A stretch of 64,000 bases of DNA from Bradyrhizobium sp. LLZ17 (GCF_041200145.1 NZ_CP165734.1:186001-250000), one strand, 5' to 3'; shown: positions 39,852-48,112, counted from the stretch's first letter. The notes: generated by a model not told the origin, from the letters alone. Numbers and translations: made by a program.

Positions 39852-42092
39852 ATGTCCAACATCGTTCTCTCGGCGTCGGTTCGCCAGAACCTGTTGTCGC
39901 TGCAATCGACGGCCGATCTGCTGGCTACGACGCAGCAGCGCCTCTCGACCGGCAAGAAGGTCAACACCGCGCTCGACAACCCTACCAATTTCTTCACCGC
40001 GCAGGGGCTGGACAACCGGGCGAGCGACATCAGCAATCTGCTCGATGGCATCAACAACGGGGTGCAGGTTCTCCAGGCAGCCAACACTGGCATCACCTCG
40101 CTGCAAAAGCTGATCGACAGCGCCAAGTCGATTGCCAACCAAGCGCTTCAGACCACGGTCGGTTACTCGACAAAGTCGAACATCTCGACCACGATCCCCG
40201 GCGCATCGCCAGCCGATCTTCGCGGCACGACGAGCTATACATACACAACTGCAACCGGCAATGTCGTCACCGACGGTACTGCCGGCGGTACGCACGCGAT
40301 TACAAGCGCGATCACCCTCGGTGGCATCTCGCAGCCACTGACGGGAACGGCTGCTCCCGACGGCGCCGGCACGGCCGCAAGCCTTGCTGCGGGTCTCACT
40401 TTGGCCGGTGCGCCCAGTGCGACCACGATCGCCGCGAACGGCGCGCCATCGGATGGGGACGTGCTTGTCGTCAACGGCAAGACGATCACGTTCAGGGCTG
40501 GCAACGTGCCTGCAGCGGCCAGCGTTCCCGCCGGCTCCGGCTTCAGCGGCAATGTCGTCACTGACGGCAACGGCAACTCGACCGTTTACATCGGTACCAC
40601 AGCTGCCCCGACCGGAACGGTTCAGGACGTTCTGAATGCGATCGACCTGGCGAGCGGCGTGCAAAAGGCCGCAATCACCGCCGGCACGGCAACGCTGTCG
40701 AATTCGTCGGGCACTAACGCAGCCATCGCGGGAGGTGTTCTGACCCTCACGACCGGAACAGGCGCCGACCTGAGCATCACCGGCAAATCCGACTTGCTGA
40801 AGGCGCTCGGCCTGACCACCGCGACCGGCTCCGGTAATGTCACCGTTACCAAGGCGCGCCTGACGACCTCGGCGACGCTGGGCACGCTCGTTGATGACGG
40901 CTCGACGCTGAACGTGGACGGCAAGACCGTCACCTTCAAGAATGCGGCCGCGCCTGCCGCCGCCCCCGCGGGCTCGACCAAGATCGGCAGCATCGTGACG
41001 GACAATAACGGCAACTCCGTCGTCTACCTCCAGGGCGGCAGCGTTCAGGACTCGCTGAACGCGATCGATCTGGCGTCGGGTGCCGGCATCGTCAGCGGCG
41101 CCGCCGTGGTTGCCGCGCCCGGCTCGTCGCTATCGTCGGTGGTCAACGGCGCTCTCAAGCTCAGCACCGGCACGGCGGCAGATTTGTCGATCACCGGAAC
41201 GGGCAACGCGCTGTCCTCATTCGGTCTCACCGGTCCGACCGGCACCGGCACGGCCTTCACCGCGGGTCGCGCGCCGGGCGCGGGCAGCATCTCCGGCAAG
41301 ACCCTGACCTTCACCTCCTTCAACAGTGGCACGCCCGTGAACGTCACCTTCGGTGACGGCACCAATGGCACGGTCAAGACGCTCGACCAGCTCAACAACC
41401 AGCTTCAGGCCAACCATCTGACGGCGACGATCGACGCGAACGGTGTGCTCACGATCACCACCGTCAACGAGTACGCGTCGTCGACACTCGGCTCCGTGGC
41501 CGCCGGCGGCGTGGTCGGAGGCACGATTACTGGCACGGTTGCGTTCACCACCGCGCAGCCGCCGATCCAGGATCCTGTGGCGCAGACGGCGCGCTCCAAC
41601 CTAGTCAGCCAGTTCAACAACATCCTGGCGCAGATCGACACGACTTCGCAGGACTCCTCGTTCAACGGCGTCAACCTGCTCAACGGCGATACGTTGAAGC
41701 TGATCTTCAACGAGACGGGCAGCTCCACGCTCGGCATCAACGGCGTGGTCTTCAACGCGGCGGGCCTCGGCCTGAGCAATCTCGTCACCGGCGTCGACTT
41801 CATCGACAACGGCGCTACCAACAAGGTGCTCACCAGCTTGAACGCAGCCTCGAGCACGTTGCGGTCGGAAGGCTCCGCGCTCGGCTCCAACCTGTCGATC
41901 GTGCAGGTACGTCAGGACTTCTCCAAGAACCTGATCAACGTGCTGCAGACCGGCTCGTCGAACCTGACGCTCGCCGACACCAACGAGGAAGCGGCCAACA
42001 GCCAGGCGCTGTCGACCCGTCAATCGATCGCGGTCTCCGCGCTCTCGCTCGCCAACCAGTCGCAGCAGAGTGTGCTGCAACTGCTCCGCTAA
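39852..42092 (+). CDS. fliC: Flagellin 3
   Basis: 746 residues, the same length as flagellins 1 and 2 but clearly diverged in the middle. The N-terminal helices (RQNLLSLQSTADLLATTQQR, LDNPTNFFTAQGLDNR) and C-terminal helices (VRQDFSKNLINVLQ, SIAVSALSLANQSQQS) are conserved. The middle has the same Flagellin_IN-like pattern (DVLVVNGKTITFRAG; SLNAIDLASG). AGAGG precedes ATG in the leader. Its upstream region differs from the other two and carries the CtrA-type array, so it may be expressed on a different schedule. Confidence 0.95.
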   Translation: MSNIVLSASVRQNLLSLQSTADLLATTQQRLSTGKKVNTALDNPTNFFTAQGLDNRASDISNLLDGINNGVQVLQAANTGITSLQKLIDSAKSIANQALQTTVGYSTKSNISTTIPGASPADLRGTTSYTYTTATGNVVTDGTAGGTHAITSAITLGGISQPLTGTAAPDGAGTAASLAAGLTLAGAPSATTIAANGAPSDGDVLVVNGKTITFRAGNVPAAASVPAGSGFSGNVVTDGNGNSTVYIGTTAAPTGTVQDVLNAIDLASGVQKAAITAGTATLSNSSGTNAAIAGGVLTLTTGTGADLSITGKSDLLKALGLTTATGSGNVTVTKARLTTSATLGTLVDDGSTLNVDGKTVTFKNAAAPAAAPAGSTKIGSIVTDNNGNSVVYLQGGSVQDSLNAIDLASGAGIVSGAAVVAAPGSSLSSVVNGALKLSTGTAADLSITGTGNALSSFGLTGPTGTGTAFTAGRAPGAGSISGKTLTFTSFNSGTPVNVTFGDGTNGTVKTLDQLNNQLQANHLTATIDANGVLTITTVNEYASSTLGSVAAGGVVGGTITGTVAFTTAQPPIQDPVAQTARSNLVSQFNNILAQIDTTSQDSSFNGVNLLNGDTLKLIFNETGSSTLGINGVVFNAAGLGLSNLVTGVDFIDNGATNKVLTSLNAASSTLRSEGSALGSNLSIVQVRQDFSKNLINVLQTGSSNLTLADTNEEAANSQALSTRQSIAVSALSLANQSQQSVLQLLR

Positions 42093-42125
42093 TATCGCAG
42101 CGCAGAATCGCTAGTCGACACATCG

Positions 42126-42154
42126 CGGCGGGGCTAATGCCCCGCCGTTCTTTT
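42126..42154 (+). terminator. Terminator of flagellin 3
   Basis: CGGCGGGGC (42126-42134) pairs perfectly with GCCCCGCCG (42139-42147) around TAAT, followed by TTCTTTT. The 228 bp between it and flaF show no coding frame. Confidence 0.9.
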
Positions 42155-42382
42155 AGCGAGATCGCTAAGACAAGATTAGCTCAGATCAGCGCATGATGAA
42201 TGCGATCGTTTACAGCGCACGCACTCGCATCTAGCTTTGAAGTGAGAAAGAATCCGTGCCCCGTAATTGTCCGGAGCGCTTCCACTCTCTCACGTAAGCA
42301 AATCTTAAGCGGTGCTGCCTAGGGTTGGGAAAGAAATCCTTAAGCCTGTTCAACGGGCTAGGAAACCTCCAGGGTGTGATTG

Positions 42383-42751
42383 ATGTCGAATTCCGCTGCC
42401 TCGGCTTACGCGCGCGTTGCGACGACCACTGCATCTCCTCGCGACGTCGAGGCGCAGACGCTGCTCAAGGCCGCGAACAAGCTGCAGGACGCCGTCAACA
42501 ATGCCGACCCGCTCAGCGAAGAGACCAGGCACGCCCTGATGTTCAATCGCAAGCTCTGGACCATCTTCCTCAGCGAAGCGATGCGCGACACCAATCCCCA
42601 GCCCATTGAAGTCCGGCAGAAGATCGCCAACATCAGCGTGTTCGTGCTGAGCCAGACCGCGGCGCTCCAGATGAGCCCGCAGTTCGATCACTTCCGTCCG
42701 CTGATCGAGATCAACCGCAATATCGCCGCCGGCCTGTCCGGACGTCCCTGA
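42383..42751 (+). CDS. flaF: Flagellar biosynthesis regulator FlaF
   Basis: 122 residues (MSNSAASAYARVATTTASPRD; ETRHALMFNRKLWTIFLSEAM; QKIANISVFVLSQTAAL), matching FlaF. In Caulobacter FlaF is needed for flagellin synthesis and counters FlbT. The ATG at 42383 is preferred to a TTG one codon earlier. AGGG lies upstream. It follows the three flagellins and is 12 bp ahead of an orphan gene on the same strand, probably in one transcript. Confidence 0.92.
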   Translation: MSNSAASAYARVATTTASPRDVEAQTLLKAANKLQDAVNNADPLSEETRHALMFNRKLWTIFLSEAMRDTNPQPIEVRQKIANISVFVLSQTAALQMSPQFDHFRPLIEINRNIAAGLSGRP

Positions 42752-42763
42752 CGGAGAGTTGCC

Positions 42764-43129
42764 GTGGCCGACCTGATGAGCATCCTGTCGACCGCGTACA
42801 AGTCGGCCGTCACGTCGGTTCCGAGCAAGACCAAATATGTGGCCGTCGATCCGACGCTCTATAAGGGCACATGGACCGGCAAATATCCGGACGGCAAGAC
42901 GTTCTCGCTCGGCATTTCGAACGTTGACGGCTTTCGCGCCCAGATTCACTACCAGAGCGGCGATACATCGCAGTATCAGCAGGTCCTGATCAAGGACTTC
43001 TCGTTCCGCTTCGGCAATACGAAGTTTACGCTGACCAATGTCGGCAAGGCGGAGATCAAGAACGTCGTGACCGATCCCGCGACCGGCTCGACCTATCTCG
43101 ATACGGCGCAGGCCACGCTCCAGACCTGA
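42764..43129 (+). CDS. Hypothetical protein co-directional with flaF
   Basis: 121 residues from a GTG start with GGAG seven bases ahead. I recognise no family. After a short helical N terminus (MADLMSILSTAYKSAV) the sequence alternates like a small beta-barrel (GTWTGKYPDGKTFSLGISNV; FRAQIHYQSGDTSQYQQVLI; FRFGNTKFTLTNVGKAEI), suggesting a lipocalin-like or single-sheet fold. There is no signal peptide. Its position 12 bp after flaF implies a flagellin-linked role such as chaperone or regulator, which is inference only. Confidence 0.7.
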   Translation: MADLMSILSTAYKSAVTSVPSKTKYVAVDPTLYKGTWTGKYPDGKTFSLGISNVDGFRAQIHYQSGDTSQYQQVLIKDFSFRFGNTKFTLTNVGKAEIKNVVTDPATGSTYLDTAQATLQT

Positions 43130-43132
43130 TGA

Positions 43133-43492
43133 TCAGGCACTGAGGTCCGTGTTGAGCGGGCGCGAGGGCTCGGACTTCAAATCCAGTGCATGGAAATAAG
43201 CCCGCCGCCGCAGCATTGCGTCGTCCGGAAACTGGTTGACCACCGCGTCGGTCTTTTCGTTGAGGATCTGGAAGACGAAGGATGCGGCCGCCTGATCGAA
43301 CACGACTTGGCGCGAGATGTTCTCGTTGCTTTGCAGATCATTGCGCACAGCCGCGCTCGTATCGCTCGCGGCGACCGTCTGGCTCACCGGCAAATCAGTT
43401 TGCACGGCCTCGTTCGCCGCCGCATTCGACGTCGTTACGATCTGCGCAGGGGCCGGTATCCCCACCGGCCTGATGCTGAAATCTGTACTCAT
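43133..43492 (-). CDS. FlaG-like flagellar protein
   Basis: 119 residues. The C-terminal half (VVFDQAAASFVFQILNEKTD; VVNQFPDDAMLRRRAYF) matches the FlaG pattern of a strand pair followed by a conserved Pro and helix. The first 50 residues are low-complexity Ala/Thr/Asn. FlaG proteins influence filament length in some bacteria by an unclear mechanism. It ends three bases after the orphan gene on the opposite strand. Confidence 0.75.
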   Translation of the reverse strand: MSTDFSIRPVGIPAPAQIVTTSNAAANEAVQTDLPVSQTVAASDTSAAVRNDLQSNENISRQVVFDQAAASFVFQILNEKTDAVVNQFPDDAMLRRRAYFHALDLKSEPSRPLNTDLSA

Positions 43493-43591
43493 GGCAGCCT
43501 CCTGGTTGCCTCGCGTGAGTCAAATCCCAACCCCTCTCAATAAGCAACCATGGAACACCAGGATTGAAGACCCGGTAAGGAAACGTGCCTA

Positions 43592-43624
43592 ACCGCGCGA
43601 CGACATCGCCGCGCGGTTTTTCGT
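43592..43624. terminator. Hairpin between the flaG-like and flgN-like genes
   Basis: AACCGCGCG (43592-43600) pairs with CGCGCGGTT (43611-43619), and T residues follow on the plus strand. The adjacent gene on that side (flgN-like, ending 43653) reads on the minus strand, so the hairpin most likely ends its transcript, though the T-run lies on the other strand. Confidence 0.5.
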
Positions 43625-43652
43625 AAAATTGCAGCTTGTTGCCTGCGTACGC

Positions 43653-44150
43653 TCAGAGCGAGCGGCTGACCGCGAGCGGAGTGATATGGCGCGGGCCCGG
43701 CGTGGCGCGACGTCCCGCCGCGGTATAGGTGTTCGGCACGTTGCGCTTCTGGATCTCGGCATTGACGCCGCGGACGACGCTTTCGGAGACCGCATGCGCC
43801 GTCGCGAGCACGGTGAGGTTGACCTGGAGCATGGCGCGGAAGGCGTCGTGGTGCCGGTGCAGGGTCGAGAGGAGTTCGGGCGCGGATTTCGCGAGCTGAT
43901 CCTGGCTCGCCTTCAGCCGGCTGACGGCCCCGACATAGTTCCGCGACAGCTCCTGCTTCTTGCTCTCGAGCGTCATCGCTTCACGAACCTTGCCGGCACG
44001 CACGAGTTCGGTCTCGCGCTCGATCAGGCCGAGCAGGGCGCTCATCGCGTCCATCAGATCCTCGGCAAGCTTGCGTGCCTCGGCGCTGCCGGGCGCGGTG
44101 CTTGGGCGCTGCGCTTGCATCGGTCGACGTGACGCGTTGAATTGGTTCAT
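43653..44150 (-). CDS. FlgN-like export chaperone
   Basis: 165 residues, mostly helical: AEDLMDAMSALLGLIERETELVRAGKVREAMTLE is the FlgN-type helix with LIERE and a following KQELSRNY. FlgN is the type III chaperone of FlgK and FlgL. The start is MNQFNASRRP, with AAGG nine bases ahead; the longer frame overlaps the previous gene without similarity. The C-terminal 30 residues are basic and poorly conserved. It is third in the flgI-flgJ-flgN-like order. Confidence 0.72.
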   Translation of the reverse strand: MNQFNASRRPMQAQRPSTAPGSAEARKLAEDLMDAMSALLGLIERETELVRAGKVREAMTLESKKQELSRNYVGAVSRLKASQDQLAKSAPELLSTLHRHHDAFRAMLQVNLTVLATAHAVSESVVRGVNAEIQKRNVPNTYTAAGRRATPGPRHITPLAVSRSL

Positions 44151-44161
44151 GTCGTTTGACC

Positions 44162-44533
44162 TTATGCCGTGCGGATGGTTTTCGCCTGCTGCATGATCAG
44201 GGTGCGGTAGACTTCGCTCGCGACGCCGACGCCGCCGGCTTTGGCGAAGTTCTTGGAATATTGCTCGGTCAGCATCGAGCGCCACACACCGGTGCCCGGC
44301 GTGTCGCCGAACGGCCCTTCGCCCTTCAGGCTTGACGTCATCTGCGAGAACATGCTGTTGAGGAACATCGCCTCGAAATCGGTCGACGTCTTTTGCGCCT
44401 TCGCCTGCTGCTGCGGCGAGACCTTCTGAAGCGCGGCCGCGAGCTCGAAGTCGGGCCGGCCGTTGCGACTCTCTACCGAGAAGGCGGAAGAGGTCGCGAG
44501 GTGTGCGGTGTTGATCAAGCCGGCCTGCATCAC
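44162..44533 (-). CDS. flgJ: Rod-binding protein, FlgJ N-terminal domain type
   Basis: 123 residues. TSTDFEAMFLNSMFSQMTSSLKGEGPFGDTPGTGVWRSMLTEQY is the rod-binding domain pattern (quoted here in parts: TDFEAMFLNSMF, then GVWRSMLTEQ). It lacks the muramidase domain of enteric FlgJ, as is usual in alphaproteobacteria. It acts as a scaffold for rod assembly in the periplasm. Its start overlaps the flgI stop codon, and the flgN-like gene follows after 11 bp. Confidence 0.85.
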   Translation of the reverse strand: MMQAGLINTAHLATSSAFSVESRNGRPDFELAAALQKVSPQQQAKAQKTSTDFEAMFLNSMFSQMTSSLKGEGPFGDTPGTGVWRSMLTEQYSKNFAKAGGVGVASEVYRTLIMQQAKTIRTA

Positions 44534-45654
44534 ATCACCTCGATGTCGGCTTCGATCGCGCCCGCGGCCTTGATCGCCTGCAGAATGCTGATGAGGTCGC
44601 GGGGGCCGATGCCAAGGCCGTTGAGGCCGTCGACGAGCTGCTGGAGCGAGACGCCGTCCTTGACGACGGCGAATTTCTTGCCGTCCTCGGTCACGCCCAC
44701 GCTGGAGCGCGGGGTGACCACGGTCCGTCCCCGCGACAGCGGATTGGGCTGGCTCACCTGCGGGCTCTCGGAAATCGTCACCGTGAGATTGCCCTGGGCG
44801 ACCGCGACGGTGGCGACGCGGACGTCGCGGCCCATCACGATAATGCCGGAACGCTCGTCGATGACGATCTTGGCGGCGAGATCAGGATCGACTTGGAGCT
44901 GCTCGATCTCGGTGAGGAAGGCGACCACATTGCCCTTGAACTCCGGCGGAACCGACAGCTGTACCGTGGAGGGATCGATCGGCTCGGCGCTCTTGACGCC
45001 GAGATAGTCGTTGATCGCGGCCGCGATGCGCTTGGCGGTGGTGAAGTCGGCATTGCGCAATGCGAGCCGCACGTTCGGCAGGCGATTGAGCGCGAACTCG
45101 ATCTCGCGCTCGATGATGGCGCCGTTGGCGATGCGCCCGACCGTCGGCACGCCGCGCACGATCTTGGCCGCTTCGCCTTCGGCCTGGAAGCCGGAGATCG
45201 CCAGCGAGCCTTGTGCCACCGCGTAGACGTTGCCGTCGGCGCCGAGCAGGGGAGTGACCAGCAGGGTGCCGCCGCGCAGATCCTTGGCATCGCCGAGCGC
45301 GGACACCGTAACGTCCATGCGTGTGCCCTGGGTGGAGAACGCCGGCAGGTTGCCGGTCACCATTACGGCGGCGACGTTGCCGGTGCGGATGGTGGCGCCG
45401 CGGATATTGACGCCCATGCGCTCGAGCATCGCTTGCAGCGACTGCTTGGTGAAGGGGATGTTGTTGAGGGTGTCGCCCGTGCCATTGAGGCCGACGACGA
45501 GGCCGTAGCCGATCAGCTGGTTCTGCCGCACGCCTTCGATATTGGCGAGATCCTTGATGCGCGAGGTCGCACTTGCGGACGCGACCGAGAGCGTCAGCGC
45601 TGACAGCGCGGCGCAGGCCACTCCCAAAATCCTCAACCAACGAACGCCTGGCAT
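44530..45654 (-). CDS. flgI: Flagellar P-ring protein FlgI
   Basis: 374 residues from MPGVRWLRILG, with a Sec signal peptide ending in ASA. The mature protein is the classical FlgI sequence (RIKDLANIEGVRQNQLIGYGLVVGLNGTGD; LRGGTLLVTPL; QLVDGLNGLGIGPRDLI, near the C terminus). FlgI forms the P ring in the peptidoglycan layer. GGGGAG lies seven bases before the chosen ATG. A sigma-54 promoter sits about 75 bp upstream. It leads the flgI-flgJ-flgN-like unit on the minus strand. Confidence 0.96.
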   Translation of the reverse strand: MPGVRWLRILGVACAALSALTLSVASASATSRIKDLANIEGVRQNQLIGYGLVVGLNGTGDTLNNIPFTKQSLQAMLERMGVNIRGATIRTGNVAAVMVTGNLPAFSTQGTRMDVTVSALGDAKDLRGGTLLVTPLLGADGNVYAVAQGSLAISGFQAEGEAAKIVRGVPTVGRIANGAIIEREIEFALNRLPNVRLALRNADFTTAKRIAAAINDYLGVKSAEPIDPSTVQLSVPPEFKGNVVAFLTEIEQLQVDPDLAAKIVIDERSGIIVMGRDVRVATVAVAQGNLTVTISESPQVSQPNPLSRGRTVVTPRSSVGVTEDGKKFAVVKDGVSLQQLVDGLNGLGIGPRDLISILQAIKAAGAIEADIEVM

Positions 45655-45729
45655 CCTCTGCTCCCCGAGGCTCCTCAAATCTCGGACCGTCTCGACACTC
45701 CCATGACGAGCTGGTCCGACGCTTTCCTT

Positions 45730-45744
45730 GCGAGCGCTGTGCCA
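45730..45744 (-). promoter_or_regulatory. Sigma-54 promoter ahead of flgI
   Basis: Read on the minus strand: TGGCAC, AGCGC, TCGC. The -24 box is perfect and the -12 box differs from TTGC at one position. The GG and GC are the required 10 bases apart. It is 76 bp before the flgI start. Confidence 0.75.
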
Positions 45745-45862
45745 ACGCGGGGCAGTGGGGTTAGGCGGTTGATCAGGTTGAATAAATCTATTTCGATCGG
45801 TGCCAAGATGCGTTCGCCCTGAGGAGCGAAACTGCCGCCTCTCGGCAGATTTTGCCGGGCTG

Positions 45863-45881
45863 TTTACGCCTCGTTAACCAT
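45863..45881 (+). promoter_or_regulatory. CtrA-type site ahead of fliX
   Basis: TTTA (45863-45866), seven bases, then TTAACC (45874-45879) matches the CtrA consensus except one base in the first half-site. It includes GTTAACCAT. It lies 43 bp before the fliX start; fliX is a CtrA-dependent gene in Caulobacter. Confidence 0.65.
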
Positions 45882-45923
45882 AAAACGGCGAAGGTGACGG
45901 TATCGATCACCCGGATTGCTTCG

Positions 45924-46337
45924 ATGCGCATCTACGGACCGAACGGCACCACGCTTGGAGCGCCGGCCAACCAGGCCAGACGGACGAGCTCCGGCACGTT
46001 CGTGTTGCCCGAGACGTCCTCGGCACAGGAGACGCGGGCGGCAGCAGCGCCGAAGGCGGCCGCGAACATCGACGCGCTGCTCGCCCTGCAAGGCATCGAG
46101 GAAGATCCGGTCGAGCGCCGCAAGCGCTCGGTGACCCGCGGCAAGACCGCGCTCGACGTCCTCGACGATCTCAAGATGGGACTTTTGTCCGGCAATCTCG
46201 ACGCATCCACAGTCACGCGGTTGCGGGATGCCGCGGCGAATCTGAAATCGTCATCCGGCGATCCCGGCCTCGATTCCGTCCTCTCCGAGATCGAGTTGCG
46301 CGTCGAGGTCGAACTCGCCAAGGCCGGCCAGGCCTGA
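45924..46337 (+). CDS. fliX: Class II flagellar assembly regulator FliX
   Basis: 137 residues from MRIYGPNGTTLGAPA, the conserved FliX start. DALLALQGIEEDPVERRKRSVTRG and the C-terminal LDSVLSEIELRVEVELAKAG fit the family. In Caulobacter FliX regulates FlbD, a sigma-54 activator, in response to early flagellar assembly, so it is the logical link between the CtrA sites and sigma-54 promoters of this window. It is divergent from flgI and overlaps the 3' end of the HxlR frame on the other strand. Confidence 0.88.
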   Translation: MRIYGPNGTTLGAPANQARRTSSGTFVLPETSSAQETRAAAAPKAAANIDALLALQGIEEDPVERRKRSVTRGKTALDVLDDLKMGLLSGNLDASTVTRLRDAAANLKSSSGDPGLDSVLSEIELRVEVELAKAGQA

Positions 46338-46746
46338 TCGTCATCCGATCCGTGCAGCGCGCGCGGAGCTGCCTTACGCCGCTTCTTCCTTCTGCTGCGA
46401 GATCGTAGCGGCGCTGGGCGGCGAGCACGTCTTTCAGATTCTGCTCGGCCCAATCGCGCAGCGGATCGACGGCGCTGGCGAGCGTCACCCCGAGCTGGGT
46501 GATGGAATATTCCACCGTCACCGGCACGGTCGCGATGGCGTGGCGCTTGATCAGGCCGTCGCGTTCGAGCGACTTGAGAACCTGGCTCAGCATCTTCTGC
46601 GAGATACCTTCAATCGTGCGGCGCAACTGATTGAACCGCATTGACTCCTCGCGCAACAGCAACAGGATCAGCACCGCCCATTTATCCCCGACGCGATCGA
46701 GGATCTGGCGCGTTGGACACTCTGCTGCATAGACGTTGGGTTTCAT
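46213..46746 (-). CDS. HxlR-family transcriptional regulator (C terminus probably frameshifted)
   Basis: The start is MKPNVYAAECPTRQILDRVGDKWAV, the typical HxlR opening with a redox-suited Cys. MRFNQLRRTIEGISQKMLSQVL is the winged helix. HxlR proteins have about 110-130 residues. Here the frame runs on to 177 residues through Arg-rich sequence and overlaps fliX by 125 bp. Near 46405-46430 a one-base change would give the ending ISQQKEEAA and a stop near 46374, clear of fliX. It is divergent from the NAD(P)-binding gene at 46881 and may regulate it. Confidence 0.8.
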   Translation of the reverse strand: MKPNVYAAECPTRQILDRVGDKWAVLILLLLREESMRFNQLRRTIEGISQKMLSQVLKSLERDGLIKRHAIATVPVTVEYSITQLGVTLASAVDPLRDWAEQNLKDVLAAQRRYDLAAEGRSGVRQLRARCTDRMTIRPGRPWRVRPRRATRSRRGRNRGRDRRMTISDSPRHPATA

Positions 46747-46880
46747 CTCCGCTCCTCCTGCTCCGTACCGCTTGCCGGTTACTCCCGCGTAATCAGGTAA
46801 ACACAAAGTGCTCTCTTAACACCAGCATTCTTTGAGATATCTAGTAACTGATAGTTACTTTAGAAGCAAAGGAGCCTTCC

Positions 46881-47492
46881 ATGAAAATCGCAGTTGCCGG
46901 TGCGTCGGGCCGGGCCGGGTCGGAGATCACCAAGGAACTGGCCCGTCGCGGCCATAGCGTCACCGCCATCGCCCGGAACCCCGAGAAGGTCGCAGGCCTG
47001 CCGAACGTCACGCCGACCAAGGGCGACGTGCTCGATCAGACAGGCCTCACGAAGCTATGGGCCGGGCACGATGTCGCAGTGAGTTCCGTGCACTTTCTGG
47101 CCAGCGACGCGCACAAGCTAATTGGAGCCGCCAGGGCCTCCGGAGTTGGACGTTATCTCGTCGTCGGTGGGGCCGGCAGCTTGGAGGTCGCCCCCGGCGT
47201 GAAGCTGGTCACAACCCCCGGTTTTCCGGCCCAATACAAGGCCGAGGCCGAGGCGGGCTCTGCGTTTCTCGACCTGCTGCGGCAGGAAAAGGACCTGAAC
47301 TGGACCTTCATCTCGCCATCGGCGCTGTTCGTCGAGGGCGAACGGACTGGCAAGTTCCGGCTCGGGACCGACCAGCTTCTCGCAGATGCGAGCGGGAAGA
47401 GCTGGGTCAGCTTCGCCGACTACGCCATTGCAGTGGCCGACGAAATCGAGCGGCCGGCTCATCCGAGGCAGCGTTTCACGGTAGGCTACTGA
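46881..47492 (+). CDS. NAD(P)-binding protein, YwnB/NmrA-like
   Basis: 203 residues. The dinucleotide motif GASGRAGSEITKELARRGH opens a Rossmann fold. VVGGAGSLEV and the final SFADYAIAVADEIE match the atypical short-chain dehydrogenase group (NAD(P)H-binding, PF13460). It lacks a classical YxxxK active site. Such proteins may reduce quinones or sense NAD(P)H. The divergent HxlR gene 134 bp away is a usual arrangement for a redox-controlled pair. Confidence 0.85.
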   Translation: MKIAVAGASGRAGSEITKELARRGHSVTAIARNPEKVAGLPNVTPTKGDVLDQTGLTKLWAGHDVAVSSVHFLASDAHKLIGAARASGVGRYLVVGGAGSLEVAPGVKLVTTPGFPAQYKAEAEAGSAFLDLLRQEKDLNWTFISPSALFVEGERTGKFRLGTDQLLADASGKSWVSFADYAIAVADEIERPAHPRQRFTVGY

Positions 47493-47583
47493 GTTTTGCG
47501 AGTTCTTGGCCGCCCCCGGGGTCTGCCGGATAAACCTTCCGGTGCAAGGGTTTGGGGGCGGTAACCCAGCGATTAAGGAAATA

Positions 47584-47639
47584 TTGTCTGTCACGGGAGG
47601 TCGCTATATAAGCCCCGGCTCAACGGACTTCGTTCCGTT
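47584..47639 (+). promoter_or_regulatory. Sigma-70-type promoter and leader hairpin of dksA
   Basis: TTGTCT (47584-47589), 17 bases, then TATAAG (47607-47612) fits a housekeeping promoter. Downstream, AACGGA (47622-47627) pairs with TCCGTT (47634-47639) around a six-base loop, about 32 bases before the dksA start. The hairpin may be a leader element; its role is unknown. Confidence 0.5.
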
Positions 47640-47671
47640 CACGAGTCGTTGCTTCAGAAGATGGGCTGCCC

Positions 47672-48082
47672 TTGGAAAAGTTGAAAAACTACCGACCGAC
47701 CGAAAAAGAGCCTTTCATGAACGACCGGCAGAAGGAGTACTTCCGTTTGAAGCTCCTCGCCTGGAAGGATGAGATCCTCAAAGAGTCCAAGCTCACCCTG
47801 CAAGCCTTGCAGGAGGAGAACGTGAACCACCCCGATCTCGCCGATCGGGCATCGTCCGAAACCGACCGCGCCATCGAACTCCGCGCCCGCGACCGCCAGC
47901 GCAAGTTGATCGCCAAGATCGACGCCGCGCTCCAGCGCATCGAGGACAACACCTACGGCTATTGCGAGGATACCGGCGAGCCGATCTCGTTGAAGCGGCT
48001 CGAGGCCCGGCCCATCGCGACGCTCTCGGTGGAAGCGCAGGAGCGCCACGAGAAACGCGAGAAGGTCTATCGCGACGAATAG
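47672..48082 (+). CDS. dksA: RNA polymerase-binding transcription factor DksA
   Basis: 136 residues from a TTG start. KNYRPTEKEPFMNDRQKEYFR and LLAWKDEILKES match the alphaproteobacterial DksA opening, so the TTG is preferred to the internal ATG at 47717. A coiled coil (ASSETDRAIELRARDRQRK) is followed by the zinc-finger-like region YGYCEDTGEPISLKRL, which keeps one Cys only and so should not bind zinc in the classical way. DksA works with ppGpp on rRNA and amino-acid promoters. A terminator follows directly. Confidence 0.93.
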   Translation: MEKLKNYRPTEKEPFMNDRQKEYFRLKLLAWKDEILKESKLTLQALQEENVNHPDLADRASSETDRAIELRARDRQRKLIAKIDAALQRIEDNTYGYCEDTGEPISLKRLEARPIATLSVEAQERHEKREKVYRDE

Positions 48083-48087
48083 AGGCC

Positions 48088-48112
48088 GAGCCGCAGCGAT
48101 GCGGCTCTTTGT
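48088..48112 (+). terminator. Terminator of dksA
   Basis: GAGCCGCA (48088-48095) pairs perfectly with TGCGGCTC (48100-48107) around GCGA, followed by TTTG and TTTTT. It begins five bases after the dksA stop codon. Confidence 0.88.

Noticed and set aside
34807..42092. Flagellin repeats as a CRISPR or tandem DNA array
   Set aside because: The repeats are coding, long, inexact and in frame. No short regular repeat-spacer pattern exists in the window.
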